Shown here in pieces: positions 19,011 to 27,734 of a DNA stretch of 64,000 bases. The notes under the pieces are model-generated. The model did not search any database. It had not been told where the DNA came from and worked only from the letters and a program-made list of their open reading frames with translations. The stretch spans positions 124,001 to 188,000 of the forward strand of contig NZ_JAUSUG010000009.1 in the NCBI RefSeq assembly GCF_030813435.1, read 5' to 3'. A program made the translations under genes and the position numbers. Every line of letters starts with the position of its first letter. The stretch's first letter is position 1. The stretch comes from Evansella vedderi (GTDB taxonomy: Bacteria; Bacillota; Bacilli; Bacillales; Salisediminibacteriaceae).

Positions 19011-19045
19011 GCGCTGGAGTCGCCGCCTTCCGCTTCTCCAAGCTG
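19008..19045. repeat. Fragment of a GCGCTGGAG intergenic repeat
   Basis: TAGGCGCTGGAG at 19008-19019 also occurs at about 51575-51586. Here it overlaps the yokU stop codon. It is a short match only, consistent with a degraded dispersed repeat. Confidence 0.45.
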
Positions 19046-19084
19046 CAACAAAGTTTGAGAAAGAAGCCAGATTTTAAATAAAGA

Positions 19085-19117
19085 GGAACCCAACAGTTAA
19101 AGTTTGGGTTCCTTTTT
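19085..19117. terminator. Bidirectional terminator between yokU and ablB
   Basis: GGAACCCAA/TTGGGTTCC stem (19085-19093, 19104-19112) with T-rich runs on both sides. On the minus strand it overlaps the last codons of ablB, whose tail reads KEPKKEPKL. Confidence 0.8.
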
Positions 19118-19924
19118 GGGTTCCTTTTCGAGTTTCTTCGTCCAAACATTCATGTCCTCGAATCCAGTGGAAATGACGCAGTTATTGGTTAAAGTCCCTT
19201 CGTAAACATAACCTAAACGTTTAACGGTCAAGTTCATTCCCACGGATTTGGCCCTTGTAATGGAATAGGCATGATAGATTCCTTTTTTTATCAATTCCTT
19301 TTCGAGAGCTAAAATGATACCGTACAAAACTTGATTTCCACGATAATCTGGATGAACTGCACAATCGGTTATTTCCGCACTTCCATAGCCAGATTCCATA
19401 GCTGAGGCAGCACCAATAATTTTTCCTGCTTCATTTTTGGCTACTATAAATGTATAATTCTGTTCTCCCGCTTTCCTTAAGTAATTTGGGTCATAAATGT
19501 CCGTTGGATAGACGGGGAACACTATTTCAAATAACTCAGCTAAATCATTCCATTCCGTATCCCCCACCAACTCTACTGAAAAATTAGTTATTATCAAATT
19601 AGAAAGATCCTTGCTATCCATCTGAACAAGTGCCATTACCTCTTTATTTTCAGACGCAGTCTTTGATGCGGACCTTCTCTCATTTCCATAATAGGAGAAG
19701 ATACAAGCCTTTTTCCCTTGAAAAAATCCAGACATCTCCGCCTCAAATTGGAAGCCCAGTTCACTTAACCCCTTACTGTCCCTTTCTAAGGAAAAAATAA
19801 TCAGTTTTCCAAGTGACTCAGTTTTAAACCGGGTAAATATTTCCATCAATTCTCCCTTTTCCATACTTGGTAAATAAGCTACTATCCTATCATTTTGTCT
19901 ATCCAGCTCCCACTGATTTTCCAT
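19097..19924 (-). CDS. ablB: Beta-lysine N-acetyltransferase
   Basis: 275 residues. The C-terminal half is a GNAT acetyltransferase domain (about 115-265), with the acetyl-CoA loop in CAVHPDYRGNQVLYG. It matches the YodP/AblB type that acetylates beta-lysine made by KamA. In methanogens and some bacteria the product is the osmolyte N-epsilon-acetyl-beta-lysine. Here the deacetylase, aminotransferases and CoA-transferase in the same operon suggest that acetylation protects the amino group during catabolism. It is the last gene of the operon, 27 bases after the GABA-type aminotransferase. Confidence 0.88.
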   Translation of the reverse strand: MENQWELDRQNDRIVAYLPSMEKGELMEIFTRFKTESLGKLIIFSLERDSKGLSELGFQFEAEMSGFFQGKKACIFSYYGNERRSASKTASENKEVMALVQMDSKDLSNLIITNFSVELVGDTEWNDLAELFEIVFPVYPTDIYDPNYLRKAGEQNYTFIVAKNEAGKIIGAASAMESGYGSAEITDCAVHPDYRGNQVLYGIILALEKELIKKGIYHAYSITRAKSVGMNLTVKRLGYVYEGTLTNNCVISTGFEDMNVWTKKLEKEPKKEPKL

Positions 19925-19951
19925 AACATCACATCCATTAGCTGCTAGAAT

Positions 19952-21301
19952 TTATTTTCTAGTACATAAGACGTCTAACACAGACTCGAGTATTTCTAAA
20001 CCTTCTTCCAGTTCCTCATCCTTTATCACAAGGGGAGATAACACCCGTAATACATTACCATATAGCCCCGCTCCCATAATTATTAATCCCTTTTGAATAC
20101 AAACTTGAATTATTTCATGTGTTAATTCTTTGTTAGGTTCCTTTAATTTCTTATCCACCACTAACTCCATGGCATTCATTGCACCTATTCCCCTAACATC
20201 TCCTACCTCTTCGAACTTATCTTTAAACCGATGAAATGCTTCCATTACCATGGCCCCAATTTCCCTTGCCCTTTCAGGTAAACCTTCCGTCTCCATCATC
20301 TCGATAACCTTTAATGCAGCAACACAACCGAGGGGACTTCCGCCATAGGTACCACCAATTTCACCAACACCTGGAGCATCCATGATTTCTGCACGTCCCG
20401 TTACTGCACTTATGGGAAGCCCGGCGCCAATGGATTTGGACATGGTCATGATATCTGGTACCACATCAAAATGTTCGGAGGCAAACATTCGACCAGTCCT
20501 GCCAAAACCTGTTTGAATTTCATCTGCAATAAATACTATTCCATACTTTTCACAAATCTCCTTTACCTTTTGGATAAATGATTTACTTGGAACCACAAAG
20601 CCTCCTTCCCCTTGAACAGGTTCTACAATGATGGCCGCCGTCTCTTCTGCAGACACTTCTGAGAGAAAGAAGGTTTCTAATCTGCGGATACATTCTTGGT
20701 CCACCTCTTCATTGGTCATCCCTTCTGGCTTGCGAAAATAATACGGATACATCATTTTATACGTTTCCCCTACGAAGGGGCCGAACTCATACTTATACGG
20801 TTTTACCTTACTAGTTAAGGACATGGCCATATACGTTCTACCGTGAAAGCCACGGTCAAAAGAGATAACGGCTTTTCTACCCGTATATTTCCTTGCAATC
20901 TTAACGGCATTTTCCACTGCTTCTGCTCCACTGTTTAGGAAAAAAGTCTTTTTATAATGTTCCCCAGGGGTTATTTTATTTAATTTCTCTGCTAACTCAA
21001 TATAAGGCTCATACATCATCACGTGAAAACATGGGTGCAAATAGTTGTCTAATTGCTTCTTTAAAGCTTCAACTACTGCAGGTGGACAATGTCCCGCGTT
21101 TAGTGACCCTATTGCCCCTGCAAAATCTATAAATCTATTACCATCTACATCTGTTAAGATTGCTCCCTTTCCCTTAGCCGCAAAGGTGGATGCAGTATTA
21201 AAAGGGCCCCTTGGAACATTATTTACCTTTCTTTCAAGAAGCTCACTAGCCTTAGGACCAGGAATAACAGGTTTTATAGCGTCTTTCTTTCTCACGACCA
21301 T
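19952..21301 (-). CDS. gabT: Class III aminotransferase, GabT-like (4-aminobutyrate aminotransferase)
   Basis: PLP-dependent, 449 residues. The segment FDVVPDIMTMSKSIGAGLPISAV (in part) with Lys289 as Schiff base, EIQTGFGRTG (261-270) and NSGAEAVENAVKIAR resemble GABA aminotransferases. The ATG follows AAGGGAGAGA, and the gene overlaps yodQ by 10 bases. In B. subtilis the yod operon has only one aminotransferase (yodT), so this is an addition. Placed after a deacetylase it would take GABA to succinate semialdehyde. That role is inferred from resemblance and position; another omega-amino acid is possible. Confidence 0.82.
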   Translation of the reverse strand: MVVRKKDAIKPVIPGPKASELLERKVNNVPRGPFNTASTFAAKGKGAILTDVDGNRFIDFAGAIGSLNAGHCPPAVVEALKKQLDNYLHPCFHVMMYEPYIELAEKLNKITPGEHYKKTFFLNSGAEAVENAVKIARKYTGRKAVISFDRGFHGRTYMAMSLTSKVKPYKYEFGPFVGETYKMMYPYYFRKPEGMTNEEVDQECIRRLETFFLSEVSAEETAAIIVEPVQGEGGFVVPSKSFIQKVKEICEKYGIVFIADEIQTGFGRTGRMFASEHFDVVPDIMTMSKSIGAGLPISAVTGRAEIMDAPGVGEIGGTYGGSPLGCVAALKVIEMMETEGLPERAREIGAMVMEAFHRFKDKFEEVGDVRGIGAMNAMELVVDKKLKEPNKELTHEIIQVCIQKGLIIMGAGLYGNVLRVLSPLVIKDEELEEGLEILESVLDVLCTRK

Positions 21302-22575
21302 TCTCTCCCTTCCTTTTCCCGGTTACACCACTCATAAACAGTGTTTGCAATTATCTCGGCACATTGGAGTACTTTTTCCACTTCAATATATTCATTGGCG
21401 TAATGGGCCAAATTAGTGATACCCGGTCCAAATACAATGGACGGTGTGTTGCCAACAGCGGTTAATAATCCTCCATCTGTTCCCCACGGAGCTGCTTCTA
21501 CCTCGGGCGTTTTACCCATTACCTTTTCAAAATTACTAGTTAACAAACTCATAAGGGGGTGGTCTGTCTCGATGGAACCAGGGAACCAACGTGCCCCAAA
21601 CCATTCTAATTTGACAGGGTGTTTCTGAAACCAATCATCCTTTTCCCCTAATTTCTTGACCCATTCTCTAAATTCTTCTTTTGCTGCCTCCACTGTTTCA
21701 TCAGGGGAAATGCCACATCTCCCCTCAATTTTCACAAGATCGGGTACGGATGAAGGCCAATCTCCCCCTTCTATTACGCCCACATTTATAGGAATCGGGA
21801 TAGGTACTTTAGAAAACAACGGATCCGTTATGCGATTATTACGAACCCTTTCTAATTCCTTTAAGGCTATTAAGACTGTTTGTGCTTTTTCAATGGCATT
21901 TACCCCTTCGTAAGGAGTTCCCCCATGGGCAGATGCCCCCTTAACATAAAGGCGGAACCACATAGACCCTTGTTGCTTTGGGAAAATTTTCATTTTCGTA
22001 GGCTCAGGAATAATTGCTGCATCCCCTGTATAGCCCTTTAAAATAGCCGCTAACGTTCCAGCACCGCCGCTCTCCTCTTCTATAACACTATGAAAAATAA
22101 TGTCGCCTTTCATCGAAAGATCGAGATCCTTAAGGGCCTTGAGAGCAAAGAGCATTGCGGCATTTCCACCCTTCATATCAGTGGAACCTCGTCCATATAT
22201 TTTTCCATCCTTATAGGTTCCTGAATAAGGGTCCTCCTCCCAATTCGTTAAATCCCCTTCTGGCACCACATCAATATGCCCATTCAAAACAATGGAGTGG
22301 CCATTTCCTTTCCCTTTTTTTACTCCAACTACATTTGGGCTTCCCACAAATGACTCCCTTGCAGAAATAAAGGCTTCGTGTTTTACTAACTCCTCTCCCC
22401 TTGGTTCCCACATATCTACTTCAAAGTCCAATTCCTGGAGCCATTTTTTTGTTAAATACTGTATACCTGCTTCATTCATTTGTGTAGAAGGCTCTTGCAC
22501 CATTGTCTTCAGCATTCCAATTAATTTCCACTGATGATCTATCATCCAGTTATGGATAAGCTCGTTTCTAGTCAT
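21292..22575 (-). CDS. yodQ: M20 family amidohydrolase/deacetylase, YodQ type
   Basis: 427-residue metal-dependent hydrolase of the ArgE/DapE class. Metal ligands: His100 and Asp102 in NGHIDVVPEGD, Asp133 in GRGSTDMKGG, the EEESGG general-base/ligand pair near 165 and a C-terminal His in AHYANEY. It probably removes an acetyl group from an N-acetyl amino acid. In this operon 4-acetamidobutyrate is the logical substrate, giving GABA for the next enzyme. The start overlaps the yodR stop by 4 bases. Confidence 0.85.
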   Translation of the reverse strand: MTRNELIHNWMIDHQWKLIGMLKTMVQEPSTQMNEAGIQYLTKKWLQELDFEVDMWEPRGEELVKHEAFISARESFVGSPNVVGVKKGKGNGHSIVLNGHIDVVPEGDLTNWEEDPYSGTYKDGKIYGRGSTDMKGGNAAMLFALKALKDLDLSMKGDIIFHSVIEEESGGAGTLAAILKGYTGDAAIIPEPTKMKIFPKQQGSMWFRLYVKGASAHGGTPYEGVNAIEKAQTVLIALKELERVRNNRITDPLFSKVPIPIPINVGVIEGGDWPSSVPDLVKIEGRCGISPDETVEAAKEEFREWVKKLGEKDDWFQKHPVKLEWFGARWFPGSIETDHPLMSLLTSNFEKVMGKTPEVEAAPWGTDGGLLTAVGNTPSIVFGPGITNLAHYANEYIEVEKVLQCAEIIANTVYEWCNREKEGREWS

Positions 22576-23237
22576 TTTATATCCCCCTTCAACAGTTTAT
22601 TCGTTATGACAACGGAAGCGTTGGTCTTTGCTAATACATCCTCCACACAAAATGGGGCAAACACTTCTTCAAGAACTAACTGTTGATCAGAAATTGTAAA
22701 CACTGCCATGTCTGTAATTACCATGTCTACACATGCCTTTGCCGTTACAGGTAACTTACATTCCTTTACGATTTTTGAATGACCATTCTTGTCCGTTTGG
22801 TTCATTAAGACAATAACCTTTTTTGCCTTTTGCGCAAGCTCTAACGCCCCTCCCATTCCAGGTACCCGTTTTCCCGGTACAATCCAATTGGCTAAATCCC
22901 CTTGTTCACTTACTTCTAAAGCTCCTAAAATGGTCATATCCAATAAGCCGCGGCGAATGAGGGCGAAGGCGGTAGCACTGTCAAAATAAGCTGCCCCTTT
23001 TACAGTTGTAATGGGAAAACCCCCAGCATTGCATAAATTAGGATTTTCCTCCCCTTTTATAGGACTAGGTCCTGTTCCGAGGACTCCGTTTTCTGCATGA
23101 AACATTACTGCTTTATCCCCAATGTAATCAGCAACAAGGGTTGGAATTCCAATTCCTAAATTGACAATCATTCCATCCATAATTTCCTGTGCCGCTCGCT
23201 TGGCAATAGAATGCCTCACTTCTCTTCCCATGCCCAT
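22572..23237 (-). CDS. yodR: 3-oxoacid CoA-transferase subunit B, YodR type
   Basis: Beta subunit of a two-subunit family I CoA-transferase, 221 residues. The catalytic Glu lies in MFHAENGVLGTGP, and GIGIPTLVADYI near the start is typical. The ATG at 23235-23237 was chosen for its 8-base distance from AAGGGGTG; nearby TTG (23243) and ATG (23231) are alternatives. It overlaps the end of yodS by 22 bases. The pair should move CoA between an acyl-CoA and a 3-keto acid of the lysine route. Confidence 0.88.
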   Translation of the reverse strand: MGMGREVRHSIAKRAAQEIMDGMIVNLGIGIPTLVADYIGDKAVMFHAENGVLGTGPSPIKGEENPNLCNAGGFPITTVKGAAYFDSATAFALIRRGLLDMTILGALEVSEQGDLANWIVPGKRVPGMGGALELAQKAKKVIVLMNQTDKNGHSKIVKECKLPVTAKACVDMVITDMAVFTISDQQLVLEEVFAPFCVEDVLAKTNASVVITNKLLKGDIK

Positions 23238-23914
23238 TGCCAATTCACCCCTTCACTTTGAACCACATAATCTACGAAGGCACCTGGAGTTACTATTTCC
23301 TCCGGGTCCAACTCTCCCATATCCACGATTTGTTCTACTTCAGCAATGGTTATGTCCCCTGCCATAGCCACAAGTGGGTTTGTATTTCTAGCACTCGTAT
23401 CGTAAACTAAATTGCCAAAGGGGTCCCCTTTTTTTGCATAAACGATGGACACATCTGCAGTTAAAGCAGTCTCTATTAAAAACTGTCGGCCGTTAACGGT
23501 AACTTTTTCCTTCCCTTTTTCCACAAAGGGGTGCCCCACACCAACATCTACTAAGACTCCACCTAAACCAACACCTCCGGCCCTGATCCGTTCTGCTAAG
23601 CTTCCTTGGGGTGAAAACTCTATTTCTAATTCCCCATTGGTCATTTGCTTTCCAGCGTTTGGATTGGAACCAATATGGCTTGCAATTAACTTCGTTAATC
23701 TCTTATCCGTTACTAACTTTCCAACACCGATATGGGGAAAGCCTGCGTCATTACAAATTAACGTTAAGTTTTTTATATTATTTTTTAGTAAATAATCAAT
23801 AATGGTGGGTGGATTGCCTACTCCCCCAAATCCCCCAGCCATTATAGTCATTCCGTTTTTAATGCATTGACCTGCCTTTTCTATGGACACTACCTTTTTC
23901 AGCTTCGTTACCAT
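23216..23914 (-). CDS. yodS: 3-oxoacid CoA-transferase subunit A, YodS type
   Basis: Alpha subunit, 232 residues, with the glycine-rich CoA-binding motif GGFGGVGNPP near the N-terminus and GSNPNAGKQM further on. The ATG at 23912-23914 follows GAGGAGG by 9 bases. A TTG six codons upstream overlaps the ribosome site and is less likely. It lies 14 bases after yodT. It works with YodR; an acetoacetyl- or 4-acetamidobutyryl-type substrate is inferred from the pathway. Confidence 0.88.
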   Translation of the reverse strand: MVTKLKKVVSIEKAGQCIKNGMTIMAGGFGGVGNPPTIIDYLLKNNIKNLTLICNDAGFPHIGVGKLVTDKRLTKLIASHIGSNPNAGKQMTNGELEIEFSPQGSLAERIRAGGVGLGGVLVDVGVGHPFVEKGKEKVTVNGRQFLIETALTADVSIVYAKKGDPFGNLVYDTSARNTNPLVAMAGDITIAEVEQIVDMGELDPEEIVTPGAFVDYVVQSEGVNWQWAWEEK

Positions 23915-23928
23915 TTCCCAAGTCCTCC

Positions 23929-25290
23929 TCAAATGACCGAATGAAAATAGCCTTGGATTTGTAATTCATCTTGGATTTCTTTTATGACATTTTCAAAAAT
24001 AGAGACCAGTTTATCTATTTCTTCCTTTTTGATTGTCAGTGGTGGGGCTACAATAATAGCGTCCCCTCTCATTCCTTCCAAGCCTGCAGATGCCGGGTAA
24101 ACGAGTAAGCCTTTTTCCATAGATTTCTTGACCACTGCATTTGTCACATTTACCTCCTCAGAGAATGGAAGTTTGTTGAAAATATTAGACACAAACTCCA
24201 CTCCAGTTAAAAGGCCTTTCCCCCTTACATCACCAATGATCGGGTATTTTTTCTGCAGTTGTGTTAACTGATTTATTAAATAATTTCCTTTTTTCTCTGA
24301 TTGTTCCACAAGCATATGTTTTTCCATATATTCTAAAACTGCTAATCCAACAGCTGTAGATTGAGGGTTAGCACTATACGTATGACCGCTCATAATTAGC
24401 TTTGACCCTGATCTGATAGGTTCCATTACTTTTTCACTTATCATCGTAGCTGCAAGGGGGGTATAACCTGCACTTAAGCCTTTACCAATGGCAATTATAT
24501 CCGGGACTACACTCCAATAATCTATGGCAAATGGTTTCCCGCATCTCCCTATCCCTGTCATCACTTCATCGGCTATAAACAATATTTCGTGACGATCACA
24601 AATCTCACGAATTTTCTCATAATAACCATCTGGCGGTACTACAGCCGCTCCTGAAGCACCAATAATAGGTTCGGCAATAAACGCAGCAATGTTATCAGCC
24701 CCAATACGATAGATAGCACGTTCTAATTCATTAGCACACTTTAACTGACACTCTGGATAGCTCTGATCAAATGGGCAGCGATAACAATACGGGGGGTCTA
24801 TTGTTGGAAAATCTTCCAATAGGGGAACGAATCTCGCCCTTCTCACTTCATGACCGGACATAGATAATGCCCCCAAAGTTATACCGTGGTAACTCATCCA
24901 TCTAGATAAGATCTTTGTTTTAGTAGGGCGCCCCTTTTCTTGCCAATACTGAATGGCTACCTTCAATGCTGTTTCTGTTGCTTCCGATCCACTATTAACA
25001 AAAAAAGACCAATTTACATCACCTGGAGCCCAATCCTTTAGCTTCCATGCAAGCTTTTCTGCAGGTGTACTTGTAAATTGAGACCGGTACACAAAGGACA
25101 CCTTTTCTCCCTGTTTTTTCATTACTTCTGCAATTTCTAGAACGCCGTGACCAATACTTGCTGTTACTGCACCACTAGATCCATCTATATATTCTTTTCC
25201 TTCAGAATCGTATAGATAAATACCTTTACCATATTCAGCAATAGGGTAATCTTCGTCTAAAAAGGGCTTCACTAAGAAACTTTTATTCAC
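23929..25290 (-). CDS. yodT: Class III aminotransferase, YodT type
   Basis: 453 residues, PLP-dependent. Lys270 in AIGKGLSAGYTPLA is the Schiff-base Lys, with FIADEVMTGIGRCG and VNSGSEATETALK. A four-Cys cluster (CYRC and CQLKC, about 169-185) occurs between the halves, as in relatives. The GTG start (25288-25290) is 6 bases after GGGAGGTG; an ATG six codons earlier overlaps the ribosome site. First gene of the yodT-S-R-Q-gabT-ablB operon. It probably transaminates the beta-amino group of acetyl-beta-lysine. Confidence 0.88.
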   Translation of the reverse strand: MNKSFLVKPFLDEDYPIAEYGKGIYLYDSEGKEYIDGSSGAVTASIGHGVLEIAEVMKKQGEKVSFVYRSQFTSTPAEKLAWKLKDWAPGDVNWSFFVNSGSEATETALKVAIQYWQEKGRPTKTKILSRWMSYHGITLGALSMSGHEVRRARFVPLLEDFPTIDPPYCYRCPFDQSYPECQLKCANELERAIYRIGADNIAAFIAEPIIGASGAAVVPPDGYYEKIREICDRHEILFIADEVMTGIGRCGKPFAIDYWSVVPDIIAIGKGLSAGYTPLAATMISEKVMEPIRSGSKLIMSGHTYSANPQSTAVGLAVLEYMEKHMLVEQSEKKGNYLINQLTQLQKKYPIIGDVRGKGLLTGVEFVSNIFNKLPFSEEVNVTNAVVKKSMEKGLLVYPASAGLEGMRGDAIIVAPPLTIKKEEIDKLVSIFENVIKEIQDELQIQGYFHSVI

Positions 25291-25368
25291 AGATAGCACC
25301 TCCCTCATTTAAAATAAAAGACAAAGAAGGGTAAAACATGGCAATGGATATTTAAATGATTTTCCTTG

Positions 25369-25397
25369 CCTATACTTCCATCGTATTCAAACTTCAA
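25369..25397 (-). promoter_or_regulatory. Possible sigma-A promoter of the yodT operon
   Basis: On the minus strand TTGAAG (25392-25397), a 17-base gap, then TATAGG (25369-25374). This is a moderate match. No sigma-54 motif was found here, so the two arms of the lysine block appear to be driven differently. Confidence 0.35.
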
Positions 25398-25417
25398 TTG
25401 TCTGACTATTCTCTCTT

Positions 25418-25460
25418 TTGACTGAAAATTCGTTGTTGTTTTTTATACACTCTGTATAAA
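25418..25460 (+). promoter_or_regulatory. PucR-type regulator promoter with palindromic operator
   Basis: TTGACT (25418-25423) is a good -35, with TTTATA 18 bases on. A perfect inverted repeat TTTATACA-CTC-TGTATAAA (25442-25460) covers the -10 region, suited to a dimeric repressor or autoregulator. Confidence 0.5.
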
Positions 25461-25486
25461 AAATCCTTTAGGATGAGGTGGACTAA

Positions 25487-27145
25487 TTGTTAACCATTTA
25501 TGAAGCATTGAAACTTCCTGCATTAAAGGGAACGAAATTACTTGCTGGGGACCGGGGCGTTGAAAATTCGATCAAATGGGTTACAACGATAGAAATCATT
25601 GAGGATATAAGTCGATTTCACTCTGGGGAGTTTGTTGTCACAACTGGCTTTGGTCTAGAAAAAAACGAAAACTACCGAGAGCGTTTGCTTAAGTTGATTC
25701 AATTAAAGGTGTTATCTGGTATGGCTATTTATACCGGTTTTTATCTAGAATCGATTCCACCTGAAATTATTCAAAAAGCTGACGATGAAGGGCTTCCCCT
25801 AATTGAAATCCCTACCACTATAAATTTTTCCACCATTACAAAGGCAATTGTTGAACAAATTGGCAATCAACAGATGCATTTGTTAAAGAATTCTTTAAAT
25901 GTTCATAAGGAAATGACAAAATTAGCATTAAATAATGACGGTTTAGATGAAGTGTTATGGAAAGTTAGTAATTTAATGGATGCCAGCATCTTTGTCTTTG
26001 ACGACATTAATCAATTACAAGGATCTACAAATATACACGAGGAAATCGAAATTAGAGAAAATAAAATCTTCATCGAGGATAAATCCTTCGACCTTGAAAA
26101 ATTATTCAGGACCAGCAACGACGGTGGAACGGCAATAAAAGCTTTTCCTATCAAAGGATTTTATTGTTTTTGTTCACCGATCAAGGCAGAGTCTTTTATG
26201 TACGGTTACTTATTAGCTGTTCAAAAGAAGAGTATATGGACAGATATGGATGATATTTTTATGGATCATGTATCTACATTAGTGGGGATTGAATTAGTAA
26301 AGAAATATGCAATTGAAGAAACACGCGCAGGTCTTCAAGGAGAATTGGTGGAGGAGATTATAAAAAAAGAGTTTCTTAATCAAGATAATGCAATAAAACG
26401 GGGTAAAAAACTTGGTTTCGACCTTACTAAAACCCATTCAGTTTTTTACTTGAAGGTATTTGCTGATGATAGGCCTTTGAAAACTTCAGAGAGTTTAAGT
26501 CAACATTTACATTATGTTGTTTCACAATCACTTTATAGAACGAATCGGCAACACATACTTTTACCTAAGTTCAATTCCTTAACTGCTTTAATAGAGACTA
26601 ATATGAGGGAAAAATCAAAGGAAAAGGATCAATTACGTTTATTGGCTGCATTGATAAAGGATCGCTGGTGTAAGCATTTTTCAGAAAAACTAATGATAGG
26701 AATAGGTAATCCCTATGAGCAGCTAGATCATCTATCTCTTAGTGCAAAAGAAGCTGAAAATGCCGTTAAATATTCTCCCTTACTTTTGAAAGGATCTGAT
26801 ATTGTTCACTTTGATGAGCTTGGCTTTTATCAAGTACTTTTAAAAATGCAAGAAGGAGGTATTTCCTTGAAGGGATTTTATGAAAATTATTTAGGAAACC
26901 TTATACAAAGCACTCAGCATCGAACCGATTTAATTTTAACTTTAGAAACCTTTTTAGCACATAACTGTAACTTACAGCAAACTTCCTCCTCCCTTTATAT
27001 TCATAGACATACATTAAAGTACCGCCTCTCACAAATTGAAAAAAGAACAGGTCTCAGCTTGCAATCTCCGAATGATCGCCTGAATCTGCACCTGGCCATT
27101 CTTGCCTATAAATTTGTACAACTACAAAAGCAGCAAGATTTTTAG
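25487..27145 (+). CDS. PucR/CdaR family transcriptional regulator
   Basis: 552 residues with an N-terminal PucR domain (about 5-125), a central CdaR/GGDEF-like region (about 290-420) and a C-terminal PucR-type helix-turn-helix. The HTH includes HNCNLQQTSSSLYIHRHTLK and RLSQIEKRTG. The TTG start at 25487 follows GAGGTGG. It is divergent from the yodT operon with a palindrome in the shared gap, so it probably controls that operon in response to an intermediate such as GABA or a beta-amino acid. The inducer is not known. Confidence 0.88.
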   Translation: MLTIYEALKLPALKGTKLLAGDRGVENSIKWVTTIEIIEDISRFHSGEFVVTTGFGLEKNENYRERLLKLIQLKVLSGMAIYTGFYLESIPPEIIQKADDEGLPLIEIPTTINFSTITKAIVEQIGNQQMHLLKNSLNVHKEMTKLALNNDGLDEVLWKVSNLMDASIFVFDDINQLQGSTNIHEEIEIRENKIFIEDKSFDLEKLFRTSNDGGTAIKAFPIKGFYCFCSPIKAESFMYGYLLAVQKKSIWTDMDDIFMDHVSTLVGIELVKKYAIEETRAGLQGELVEEIIKKEFLNQDNAIKRGKKLGFDLTKTHSVFYLKVFADDRPLKTSESLSQHLHYVVSQSLYRTNRQHILLPKFNSLTALIETNMREKSKEKDQLRLLAALIKDRWCKHFSEKLMIGIGNPYEQLDHLSLSAKEAENAVKYSPLLLKGSDIVHFDELGFYQVLLKMQEGGISLKGFYENYLGNLIQSTQHRTDLILTLETFLAHNCNLQQTSSSLYIHRHTLKYRLSQIEKRTGLSLQSPNDRLNLHLAILAYKFVQLQKQQDF

Positions 27146-27216
27146 GCACGTTGCTCATTAAATCCTTTATTTTTGTTTAACATAAGGATAATCAACAAAT
27201 TAAAGGAGTGATTTAC

Positions 27217-27360
27217 GTGCCAAAAAAGTATAAATTAAGTAAAACAAAACATCCTTCTTTTAAAGAAGATAAAAATAATGGTGTAAGATTCCATTATCAG
27301 GTATATATACAGGAAGAGCGTTCTATTCATCCTAAAGATGTGGACGAAATAGAATACTAA
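27217..27360 (+). CDS. Hypothetical small protein (47 aa)
   Basis: GTG start (27217) 6 bases after AAAGGAGTG. The 47-residue product is charged: a Lys-rich start (MPKKYKLSKTKHP) and an acidic end (PKDVDEIEY). No membrane segment or known motif. The good ribosome site supports a real gene. Confidence 0.55.
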   Translation: MPKKYKLSKTKHPSFKEDKNNGVRFHYQVYIQEERSIHPKDVDEIEY

Positions 27361-27362
27361 TT

Positions 27363-27369
27363 TGTCGAA
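27363..27369 (+). promoter_or_regulatory. Possible Spo0A box
   Basis: TGTCGAA, an exact match to the 7-base 0A box, in the gap before a Spo0E-like gene. A TTGACA follows at 27393-27398, with TTCACT 17 bases further on as a poor -10. Such a short motif can occur by chance. Confidence 0.35.
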
Positions 27370-27479
27370 TTGTGACATTTTTAATTGGAAATTGACAAGT
27401 TTTTGGGAAACTATTTCACTTTCTTTAAGCTTGTACGATAATAGGAATACAGTACAACAAAGACGGAGTGTTCCTGCCT

Positions 27480-27638
27480 ATGTCCATCCAATGTGAAATT
27501 GAACGCAAAAGAAGAGAACTTCAATATATAGCAAAACTAACTGGCTTATCCTCAAAAGATACGCTGCGCTGCTCAGAAGAATTAGATGAGCTTATTATTA
27601 TTTATCAGCAAAAAATACAACAAGCACAGAACTCTTAA
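27480..27638 (+). CDS. Spo0E-like aspartyl-phosphate phosphatase
   Basis: 52 residues, two helices. It carries the Spo0E family signature around SEELDELI (the SxxLD motif, residues 32-39), after an N-terminal amphipathic helix. Spo0E-type proteins dephosphorylate Spo0A~P and delay sporulation. The ATG lies 9 bases after GGAGTG. It is a strong sign that the host is a spore-former. Confidence 0.8.
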   Translation: MSIQCEIERKRRELQYIAKLTGLSSKDTLRCSEELDELIIIYQQKIQQAQNS

Positions 27639-27674
27639 TATCTTCTTCGACAACAAACATAGAACGATGTATAT

Positions 27675-27716
27675 AATGATGGGTGTGTTATCCAAATGGA
27701 TGACACACCCATCATT
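27675..27716. terminator. Hairpin between the Spo0E-like gene and the subtilase
   Basis: Perfect 14-bp stem AATGATGGGTGTGT/ACACACCCATCATT (27675-27688, 27703-27716). On the plus strand CATTTTCCCTATTTT follows. Confidence 0.75.
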
Positions 27717-27734
27717 CATTTTCCCTATTTTATA

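Noticed and set aside
25309-25486. Sigma-54 promoter for the yodT operon
   Set aside because: No TGGC-N7-TGC pattern on the minus strand; the TGGCA near 25339 is on the other strand and lacks a partner.
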